Source: Synergistaceae bacterium
GTDB lineage: Bacteria; Synergistota; Synergistia; Synergistales; Aminobacteriaceae
Direction: 5' to 3'
DNA length: 64,000 bases
Assembly: GCA_018436595.1 (NCBI GenBank)
Contig: JAHDLC010000001.1
Coordinates: forward strand, 62,001 to 126,000
Positions 16,595-23,837 of this stretch are shown here, in pieces (positions within the stretch are counted from its first letter, which is position 1; each line of letters begins with the position of its first letter). The position numbers and the translations under genes are program-made. Below the pieces are notes generated by a model that was not told the origin of the DNA, searched no databases, and saw nothing but the letters and a program-made list of their open reading frames with translations.

Positions 16595-18036
16595 CGGCCG
16601 GAGTTTTTCTCTACACCTTTTACGAACTTTCCTCCATCGTCATCCGAATCGTCATGCTCTGCTACATCCCCCAGCGACACAGTCCAACCACGGCCATGTC
16701 ATGGCTTCTCGTCATCTATTTCTGGCCGTGGCCGGGCTTTCTGCTCTATATCGCCTTCGGTTCCACCGCCCTGCCGCGGGAGAGGATCGAGCGGCACGAG
16801 GCCCTGCTCCGCACCCTCACGGCCGACAGGGCCACCTTCCGCAGGATTCTCGACGACGAATCCCACTGGCTGCCCGAAGAGCTTGTCCGTTTCGGGGCGC
16901 TGGGGAAAAAACTGGGGGACATGTGCATCACCACGGGCAACTCCTTCGTGCTCATCGACAGGGAAGAGGAGTTCCTGAAAAGCCTCTGTGCCGACATCGA
17001 CGGAGCGAAGGAATCGGTGCACCTCCTGTACTACATCTTCGCCCTGGATTCCATGACGGAGCGCCTTTTCGCCTCCCTTGAAGGGGCGGCGGCCAGGGGG
17101 GTGGAGTGCAGGCTCCTTGTGGACGCCCTGGGGGCCAAGCCCTTCCTGAAGAAGGACGCCTCCCGCCTCCGGACCGCCGGCGTCCGGGTGGAGAAGGCCC
17201 TCCCCCAGGGACTGCTCCGCAGGACGGCCACCACGGCCCGGTATGACCTGAGGAACCACCGGAAGATCGCCGTCATCGACGGCCGTATCGGCTACACCGG
17301 CTCCCACAACGTCACCGAGCCTTCCTACGGAGGCAAGGCGGGAGGACGGCTGTGGAAGGATCTGTCCTTCCGGCTCACGGGGCCGGTGGTGCTCCAGCTC
17401 CAGGGGGTCTTCATGGAGGACTGGTACGTGGAGACCAGGGAACTTCTTCCCACGGAGCGGGTCTTCCCCAGGCCTGAACGGACGGGACGGGCGATTCTCC
17501 AGACGGTGCCCAGCGGACCGTCCTACCCCCTGCAGAATTACCAGCGCCTCGTGGTGGCAGCCCTCCATGGGGCAAAAAAACGGGTGGTCATCACGACTCC
17601 TTACCTCATCCCCGACGATGAGCTGCTCCACGCCCTGGAAACGGCTGCCCTTGGCGATGTCAGGGTTCAGCTCGTCATACCGGAGCGGAGCGACCAGTTC
17701 CTCGTGGGGAGCGCCGCCAAGGCCTACTTCGACGTCCTCCTGGACATGGGCGTGGAAATCTATCTTTTCCAGGACCACATCCTCCATTCCAAGACCATGA
17801 CCGTGGACCACAGTCTCGCCTTCCTGGGAACGAGCAACTTCGACATCCGCTCCTTCGCCCTCAATTTCGAGCTGAACCTCGTGCTCTACGGAACGGACGA
17901 GACATCGGCCATCCGGATGGCCCAGGAACGGTACATCGCGGAATCGCGGCGGCTGACCGCGGAAGAATGGAGCAGACGCCCCCGGGCCCTGCGGGTGGTC
18001 CACGGGGTGACCAAGCTCTTCAGCCCCCTTCTCTAG
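16591..18036 (+). CDS. cls: Cardiolipin synthase-like phospholipase D protein
   Basis: A 481-residue membrane enzyme. Two N-terminal hydrophobic segments (about residues 10-55, around SWLLVIYFWPWPGFLLY) precede two PLD domains. HKD motif 1 is HRKIAVID near residue 222 (followed by GYTGSHN); motif 2 is HSKTMTVD near residue 398 (followed by FLGTSNFD). Spacing and N-terminus match bacterial ClsA, which joins two phosphatidylglycerols into cardiolipin. It overlaps the EEP phosphatase gene by 4 nt and is followed 33 nt later by a sensory HD-GYP gene. Confidence 0.9.
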   Translation: MTAGVFLYTFYELSSIVIRIVMLCYIPQRHSPTTAMSWLLVIYFWPWPGFLLYIAFGSTALPRERIERHEALLRTLTADRATFRRILDDESHWLPEELVRFGALGKKLGDMCITTGNSFVLIDREEEFLKSLCADIDGAKESVHLLYYIFALDSMTERLFASLEGAAARGVECRLLVDALGAKPFLKKDASRLRTAGVRVEKALPQGLLRRTATTARYDLRNHRKIAVIDGRIGYTGSHNVTEPSYGGKAGGRLWKDLSFRLTGPVVLQLQGVFMEDWYVETRELLPTERVFPRPERTGRAILQTVPSGPSYPLQNYQRLVVAALHGAKKRVVITTPYLIPDDELLHALETAALGDVRVQLVIPERSDQFLVGSAAKAYFDVLLDMGVEIYLFQDHILHSKTMTVDHSLAFLGTSNFDIRSFALNFELNLVLYGTDETSAIRMAQERYIAESRRLTAEEWSRRPRALRVVHGVTKLFSPLL

Positions 18037-18069
18037 GCGGGGGCGGAGCCTCTTGGAGGGCTGGCAGGG

Positions 18070-20136
18070 ATGAAAAGACCGGTTTTCCTGACGTCGGGCG
18101 TTCTTACGGGCCTTTTCTGCGGCGCGATGATCCTTCTGTCCTGGGGAGCCTTTTACCTGCAGCTGAAGACGGACAGGGAGAGGACGGTGAGGAACGCCTT
18201 TCTTCAGACGGACAACCTCGCCAGGACCTTCGAGGAGCATTCCCTGAGGACGGTGGAAAACGTCAGGCAGGTTCTTTTCTCGCTGAAGGAAATCTACGAG
18301 AAAAGGGGAGGAGGGGTGGTGCGGACCTTCGAGGAAGCTGCGAACGCCTCGGTTGCCCGGTACGCCATCCGAAGCCGGGAAGCCCAGGGAAACCTCTTCA
18401 ACCTGCTGAGTATCGCCGATGAAAACGGAGACCTCGTCCTGAGCAGCCAGGTACCCTTCAATCCGGTCAATATAGTGGCCAGGCCCTTCTTCCGGGCCCA
18501 CCGGGACGGCGAAAAGGGATTCCTCGTGGGGGCCCCCATTCTCGGCACGGCCACAGGAAAATGGTACATCCCCATGAGTCTTCCGATTGAAAAACCTGAC
18601 GGCTCCTTCGGCGGAGTTGTCCTCGCCTCCGTGAACCCCTTCTATTTTTCCGGCTTTTACCGCCAGGTCAGTCTCGGTGCCCGGGGAACCGTCCTCCTCG
18701 TGGGTGCCGGGGGAACAATACTCGCGGGGACGGTGGAGGGAGGCGAAACCCCCTTCGGAGCCTCCATCGCGGACAGCGGGCTGTTGACGGCAATGAAGGC
18801 CGGAGAGGCGGGGGCGCTGGAGTGCGCGGGGCTGCCGGACGGCATCCTGAGGCTTTTCAGCTACAGGAAGGTGTCTCCGTACCCTCTGTATGTCGTCGCC
18901 GGAAGGGAGAAGAACGGCGTTTTCGCGGAATACCGCAGAAGGAGGGCGGCGGGTCTCTTCAGCCTTGTGGTGTTCAATGCTTTCGTTCTTGTGTTCTTCG
19001 GGGCCTCGGTTCGGGCCCTGAAGAAAGAGCGGCAGGCGGAGGAGCGGTTCCGGAACTTCTTCGAGCAGAACAGCGTCGGGTTCGCCCTTGTCGCAGCAGA
19101 CAGCGCCTGGATTCATTTCAACGGGAAGCTCTGCGAGATGCTTGGGTACAGCCGGGAAGAGCTGATGAACCTCCCATGGAAAAAACTGACGCCGCCGGAC
19201 GTCCTGGAAAGGGAACTCCCCATTTTTGAAAAGGCTTTATGGAGCGGCACCAGCGATTTTTTCCTTGAAAAGCAGTACGTCAGGAAAGACGGCGTCAGGA
19301 TCGACGTGGATGTAACCACAAAGATCATGAAGAATGCCGACGGTTCGGTACGCTATTTCGCGTCCATCATCCAGGATGTCTCGGAACGGAAGAAGGGCGA
19401 ACGGCTCCTTGAGAAGCGGGCGGCGGAGCTGGAGAAGCACCGGGAGGCCATCATCGACGGCATGGCCGTCCTGGCGGAATACCGGGATATGGGAACAGGC
19501 AACCATGTCCGCAGGACGAAGCAGTATGTGAAGCTGCTCCTCGAGCGGTCGGGGAGCGCGTCCCTCTTTCCGGAGAAGGACCTGCCCATGATCTGGCAGT
19601 GCGCGGTCCTCCACGATATCGGAAAGGTGGGGGTGCCGGACGCCGTGCTGCTGAAGCCGGGCGGGCTGACACCGGAGGAATTCGGCGTCATCCGGCGGCA
19701 CCCGTCCATCGGCAGCGACGTGCTGCTCCGGGCGGAGGAACTCCTGGGCAGCGATTCCTTCATCACCTACGCGCGACAGATCACGGAGTACCACCACGAG
19801 CGGTGGGATGGCACGGGGTACCCCCACGGCCTGGCCGGGGAGGACATTCCCGTTCTTGCCCGCATCACCGCCATCGCCGATGTCTACGACGCCCTCATCT
19901 CGAGAAGGCCCTACAAGGAGCCTCTTCCCCACGAAGCGGCGGTGGAGCAGATCCGGGCCGGTTCCGGAACCCTGTTCGATCCCCGGCTCGTGGAGGTGTT
20001 TCTCGGCTGTGCCGGGGAATTTGACGAAATAGCGAAAAACAATGCCGATGAAGGGCCGTCCGGGACAGAGGAAACAGAATCCGGGAATGTCCCCGGAGAG
20101 GGCGGAACGGGGCGGCGGGGGAGGGATCCATCCTGA
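18070..20136 (+). CDS. Cache-PAS-HD-GYP sensor protein, probable c-di-GMP phosphodiesterase
   Basis: A 688-residue signalling protein. TM1 (residues 10-32) and TM2 (about 295-318, FSLVVFNAFVLVFFGAS) flank a periplasmic dCache-like ligand domain. A PAS domain follows (about 330-445; FFEQNSVGFALVAADS, then a PAC ending SIIQDVSERKKG), then an HD-GYP domain (about 465-660) with LHDIGKVGVPD and HHERWDGTGYPHGL, both intact. It should hydrolyse c-di-GMP under control of an extracellular signal and a PAS cue. The acidic, low-complexity C-terminal tail after residue 660 is not part of the domain. The stop overlaps the proposed CTG start of the patatin gene. Confidence 0.88.
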   Translation: MKRPVFLTSGVLTGLFCGAMILLSWGAFYLQLKTDRERTVRNAFLQTDNLARTFEEHSLRTVENVRQVLFSLKEIYEKRGGGVVRTFEEAANASVARYAIRSREAQGNLFNLLSIADENGDLVLSSQVPFNPVNIVARPFFRAHRDGEKGFLVGAPILGTATGKWYIPMSLPIEKPDGSFGGVVLASVNPFYFSGFYRQVSLGARGTVLLVGAGGTILAGTVEGGETPFGASIADSGLLTAMKAGEAGALECAGLPDGILRLFSYRKVSPYPLYVVAGREKNGVFAEYRRRRAAGLFSLVVFNAFVLVFFGASVRALKKERQAEERFRNFFEQNSVGFALVAADSAWIHFNGKLCEMLGYSREELMNLPWKKLTPPDVLERELPIFEKALWSGTSDFFLEKQYVRKDGVRIDVDVTTKIMKNADGSVRYFASIIQDVSERKKGERLLEKRAAELEKHREAIIDGMAVLAEYRDMGTGNHVRRTKQYVKLLLERSGSASLFPEKDLPMIWQCAVLHDIGKVGVPDAVLLKPGGLTPEEFGVIRRHPSIGSDVLLRAEELLGSDSFITYARQITEYHHERWDGTGYPHGLAGEDIPVLARITAIADVYDALISRRPYKEPLPHEAAVEQIRAGSGTLFDPRLVEVFLGCAGEFDEIAKNNADEGPSGTEETESGNVPGEGGTGRRGRDPS

Positions 20137-21110
20137 CCGGAAGCAGCGGCGGAGAGCGGAAAATAGGGCTTGCCCTGGGGAGCGGCGCGGCCCGGGGGAT
20201 GGCCCATATAGGGGTGCTCCAGGCCCTTGAAGGGGCGGGGATACGGCCGGATATCATCGCGGGGACGAGCATCGGCGCCCTGGTGGGAGGAGTGTACGCC
20301 GCCGGGAAGCTCGACGAACTGGAGGAGGTCTCCCTCGGTCTGGACTGGAAAAAGGCCGCCGGGTATTTTCTGGAGGTCTCTTTTCCCCGGTCGGGGCTCA
20401 TCGAGGGGACGAAGGTGACGGACTTTCTCTCGGAAATCGTGGGTTCCGCGAAGATCGGCGCCCTTCCGGTGCGGTACGCTTCGGTGGCGGCGGACGTGAT
20501 GACCGGAAACGAGGTGGTGATCAGCGACGGAGACCTTGTCTCCGCCATCCGGGCCAGTATCTCCGTGCCCGGCATTTTCACCCCGGCACGGCGGAACGGG
20601 AGCTTCCTCGTTGACGGAGGGCTGGTGAATCCAGTGCCTGTCAGCGTCTGCCGGGCAATGGGCGCGGACGTGGTCATTGCCGTGGATCTGAACAACGGCC
20701 GGGTGAAGGAGGCCCCCCAGGCCGGACTTCCGGAGAAGACTTCACCGGAAGGCGGTCCGGGACGGAGCGGAGTTGCCGCGGTGGAGATTTTCGCATGGCT
20801 TGAGAAGAAGACAAGCGGTTTTGATGTCCGTTTTCTCGAGCCGGTGAAGGAATGGATGTCCCGGGATCCTGCTCCGGGTATTTTTGACGTGCTCGGCAAT
20901 TCGCTCCGCATCATGGAGGAGCAGATCGCCGCGGCGCGCCTGGAAATCGACCGGCCGGACATGCTGATCCGCCCGGCGGTGGGGAATGTCCGTTTTCTCG
21001 AGTTTCATCTCGCCGGGGAGATGATCGCCGAAGGCTTCCGTTCGGCGAAAGAGGTTCTTGCCGGGGGAGCGGTCCCGGAACAGGGAAGGGGCGGGGCTTC
21101 GGAGATCTGA
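20133..21110 (+). CDS. Patatin-like phospholipase, probable CTG start
   Basis: A RssA/patatin-family serine lipase of about 325 residues. The glycine-rich oxyanion loop ALGSGAARG (about residues 14-22), the nucleophile GTSIG (Ser46) and the catalytic DGG (Asp161 in LVDGGLVNP) are all present. The first ATG in frame is at 20199, after the oxyanion loop, so starting there would destroy the active site. Upstream of it no ATG, GTG or TTG exists back to the in-frame stop at 20049. CTG 20133 is the best start: it overlaps the TGA of the HD-GYP gene and has GGGAGGGA about 8 nt upstream; ATC at 20130 is a weaker option. It would act on phospholipids at the cytoplasmic face. The end TGA is 42 nt from the next gene. 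Confidence 0.82.
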   Translation: MTGSSGGERKIGLALGSGAARGMAHIGVLQALEGAGIRPDIIAGTSIGALVGGVYAAGKLDELEEVSLGLDWKKAAGYFLEVSFPRSGLIEGTKVTDFLSEIVGSAKIGALPVRYASVAADVMTGNEVVISDGDLVSAIRASISVPGIFTPARRNGSFLVDGGLVNPVPVSVCRAMGADVVIAVDLNNGRVKEAPQAGLPEKTSPEGGPGRSGVAAVEIFAWLEKKTSGFDVRFLEPVKEWMSRDPAPGIFDVLGNSLRIMEEQIAAARLEIDRPDMLIRPAVGNVRFLEFHLAGEMIAEGFRSAKEVLAGGAVPEQGRGGASEI

Positions 21111-21151
21111 AGCTCCGGAAGGGAAGGTACGGAACGGACACAAGGGAGGGA

Positions 21152-22261
21152 ATGGCCATGGCGGCACAACCGAAAGGTCCCTGGTTCCAGAGGTTCCTGA
21201 TCAACTTTTTCACCGTTGTCCTGGCGGTGCTTGTCTTCTGGGTTCTCGGCTTTCTCATGGAAGATATCGAATCCATCCGGGGACCGCAGTACAGGGATAT
21301 CGAGGCCCGGTACGTGGACAGGGGGCTTGTGGAAAAGTCGAAACAGCTTGCGGAAGAGATCGCCGGTGCCGGCAGGGCGATAGAAGCCAAGCGGGAAGAG
21401 ATGAGGATTCTCAGCGACAGTTCGTCAAACCTCCAGGGGACCATCAACCAGCTGATCGAACTGCAGAAACTCACCATCCAGAAGTCCCTCTCCCTGCCCG
21501 AGGCCCATTCAGCAAACCTTTCCGAGAGTCTCGCCGGTTTTCTTGAAAGCCGGAAACGCTACCAGGCCTACATTGCCGAACTTTCAGCCCTGTCTGAGCG
21601 GAAAAGGATCCTCGAATCGGAACTGGCCGGGATCGAGAAGACCATCGAAGAGCAGAGGAAACCTGCCCGGAAAGAGTACGAACGGCTGGACGAGAAGCAT
21701 AATCTCAGGCTGGCCGCCTTCCAGCTGGCGGTTCTGCTCCCCCTGCTGGCCGCCGGGGGGTACCTTGCCGCCAGGAAAAGAGGGAGCGTCTACTTTCCCC
21801 TTTTTCTCGCCTTCGGCGGCGCGGTGCTTGTGAAATCGGCCCTCGTGATCCACAGGTATTTCCCGACGCGCTACTTCAAGTATGTCATTGTCCTCGGGCT
21901 TCTCGCGGCGGTCGTCAGGATCCTGGTCACCATCATCAGGATCGTGGCCTTCCCCAGGGCCCAGTGGCTTACGAAGCAGTACCGGGAGGCTTACGAGCGG
22001 TTCCTGTGCCCGGTCTGCGAGTATCCTATCCGGACAGGCCCGAGGAAGTTCATGTTCTGGACACGGCGCACGGTGAACAGGGTTCCCCTGTCGAACGGCG
22101 GAGAGGAAGAGAAGCCCTATACCTGCCCGGCTTGCGGGACCCGGCTGTTCGAGGAGTGTGAGGTCTGCGGCCGAATGCGGCACTCTCTTCTTCCCTTCTG
22201 CCTCCACTGCGGGGCGGAGAAAAAAATCGCCGGGGACGCCGAAAAGGAGAAGAGCCGGTAA
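21152..22261 (+). CDS. Membrane protein with coiled coil and C-terminal zinc ribbons
   Basis: Not recognised as a named family. The 369 residues have TM1 (about 14-35), a long coiled coil (about 55-185, KQLAEEIAGAGRAIEAKREE and similar), two or three hydrophobic segments (about 190-270), and a C-terminal cytoplasmic region with Cys pairs: CPVC, CPAC, CEVC and CLHC, enough for two zinc ribbons. ATG 21158 is an alternative start two codons in. It follows the patatin gene closely on the same strand, so it may belong to the same operon as EEP, Cls, HD-GYP and patatin. Confidence 0.65.
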   Translation: MAMAAQPKGPWFQRFLINFFTVVLAVLVFWVLGFLMEDIESIRGPQYRDIEARYVDRGLVEKSKQLAEEIAGAGRAIEAKREEMRILSDSSSNLQGTINQLIELQKLTIQKSLSLPEAHSANLSESLAGFLESRKRYQAYIAELSALSERKRILESELAGIEKTIEEQRKPARKEYERLDEKHNLRLAAFQLAVLLPLLAAGGYLAARKRGSVYFPLFLAFGGAVLVKSALVIHRYFPTRYFKYVIVLGLLAAVVRILVTIIRIVAFPRAQWLTKQYREAYERFLCPVCEYPIRTGPRKFMFWTRRTVNRVPLSNGGEEEKPYTCPACGTRLFEECEVCGRMRHSLLPFCLHCGAEKKIAGDAEKEKSR

Positions 22262-22331
22262 CAGCACCGGCGGAACAGGGAGACCAGGGGGAGAGGGCAC
22301 GCCGGAAAGCGGACGTCCCGGAGGAGAGCCT

Positions 22332-23633
22332 TCAGTCCAGGGTCATCACTTTTTCCAGAAGAGGACTGCGGATGAGGGCGGAGGGGAACAGCACGTTCCC
22401 GTAGAAGGGGACGGGAGAAAAGTAGGAAGACCTTTTTCCGCCGAAGAGATCGACACCTGCCGTTTCGCAGGCTTTCCAGATGAGTTCCGTGCAGTACATC
22501 GCTTTCTCGTCCCGGTTATCGAAGAGATCATCGAAGGGCCTTTCCTCGAGGAAATATCCCCAGGCTGCCCTGCCGGCCCTTTCTGCCGCCCGTGTATTCC
22601 CTTTCAGGCGATACACCTCGGCCTTTTCTATCTCGAAGGGCGACAGAAATTCCTGCAGGGGCTCCATCTCAACCCGTTCCGACTCAGGGGAGGCATGGAT
22701 CACCCAGGGGAGTCCGCCCGACCATCGCACCATGCCGCTGTGGGAAAAATCGTCGGGGCGGCTGAAGAAAAAGAGAAGGGCTTTGCTCCTCCAGGATTTT
22801 CCGTTCACGAGAATGATGTCGCCGTTTTCGAACCGCTCGGGCGTAAATTTAAAGGGTTCCGGGGGAGGAAGGGGCAGCGCTTCCCTCTCGTGCCGCCAGG
22901 TCAGTCCCTCGGCCTCTTTCGGCGGAACCGGCGTGGAAAGCCGCAGGGAAACATCGTCCACGCGGAGAATCCAGCGTGAGGCGGGAAGGGGAAAGTCAGC
23001 TAAATCGAGCAGGGGGTCAAGTCCGGCGATATCCTTCCGGAAAGCGTCCGTCTGGTCCTGACCGTTGATCCGGATCCTGGCGTTTCCCATCGTTATTTTC
23101 CTGCCGTCCTCCACGGCAAGGATTCCCGTCGTTTCGACCCGGATGGTGCCGAATCCCGTTTCCCGTTTTCCGGCGACCAGTACCGACCCGGGAAGAAAAT
23201 CGATGGAAATGCTGCCCCGGCGGGATGGAAAGGACCCGAGGGCATCATTGATGTCTTTCTCGAGGATCACCACTTCCGCATTGGTCCGGAGGGCGTCCTT
23301 CACCCTGAGGGAACGGGGCCGGCCGGGACGCCATTCCCCGGGAGCATTCAGCTCGAGGAAGGAAAATTCGGCGGCGATCCTTTCCACCCGGAGTCCCCCG
23401 AAACTCGCTCCCCGGATGACAAAAGAGGCGTGCCGTATCCGGCCCTCCCGGTCAGGGGGTTCGTCCATGCGGAGTTCTATCGAATCGGGGTTCGTAACGG
23501 AATGGAGAAAGACAAAAAAGGAATGGCCGCTGTCCGGAGGAGGGGAGGGATGGGGCGGACCGTTGCCGAAAGCGGGAATGGAGAGAACCTGTATAAGGAA
23601 AAGATACAGCATCGGAACGAAGCTTTTTCTCAT
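22332..23633 (-). CDS. Exported DUF2993-like / YiiX-like (permuted NlpC/P60) fusion protein
   Basis: A 433-residue exported protein with a signal peptide (MRKSFVPMLYLFLIQVLSIPAFG). Residues about 45-235 resemble DUF2993/LmeA lipid-binding domains: repeated beta strands with VVILEKDINDALGS and the closing RWILRVDDVSLRL. Residues 260-430 are a YiiX-like permuted papain-fold domain: FENGDIILVN, then FSHSGMVRW with the catalytic His, and MYCTELIWKACE with the catalytic Cys. Such enzymes are thought to cleave amide or thioester bonds of peptides or lipids. ATG 23633 has GGAGGAAGGG upstream; the open frame extends 28 codons further without a signal peptide at its start. The combination suggests action on lipid-linked substrates in the envelope; this is inference. 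Confidence 0.72.
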   Translation of the reverse strand: MRKSFVPMLYLFLIQVLSIPAFGNGPPHPSPPPDSGHSFFVFLHSVTNPDSIELRMDEPPDREGRIRHASFVIRGASFGGLRVERIAAEFSFLELNAPGEWRPGRPRSLRVKDALRTNAEVVILEKDINDALGSFPSRRGSISIDFLPGSVLVAGKRETGFGTIRVETTGILAVEDGRKITMGNARIRINGQDQTDAFRKDIAGLDPLLDLADFPLPASRWILRVDDVSLRLSTPVPPKEAEGLTWRHEREALPLPPPEPFKFTPERFENGDIILVNGKSWRSKALLFFFSRPDDFSHSGMVRWSGGLPWVIHASPESERVEMEPLQEFLSPFEIEKAEVYRLKGNTRAAERAGRAAWGYFLEERPFDDLFDNRDEKAMYCTELIWKACETAGVDLFGGKRSSYFSPVPFYGNVLFPSALIRSPLLEKVMTLD

Positions 23634-23837
23634 GGCCCTTCCTCCGCGGGTGTTCCCACCAGTATACGAAAAGCAGCCGAATTCTGAGGAATGCCGTCTC
23701 ATTCGGGGCTCGACCATGGAAATCCCCGGAAAAAGTGTAGTCTATTTTTTTCATCCAGTCCAGAGCCGGAATTGCCCTACCCGTTGGAAATGACTGCATG
23801 AGCACGGCCTTTTCCTTCCGGAACCCTTTGCCCGAAG

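Noticed and set aside
16699-19116. 805-codon minus-strand open frame across the cardiolipin synthase and HD-GYP genes
   Set aside because: It is low-complexity and spans two clear genes on the other strand, including their junction; it has no SD or family motif.
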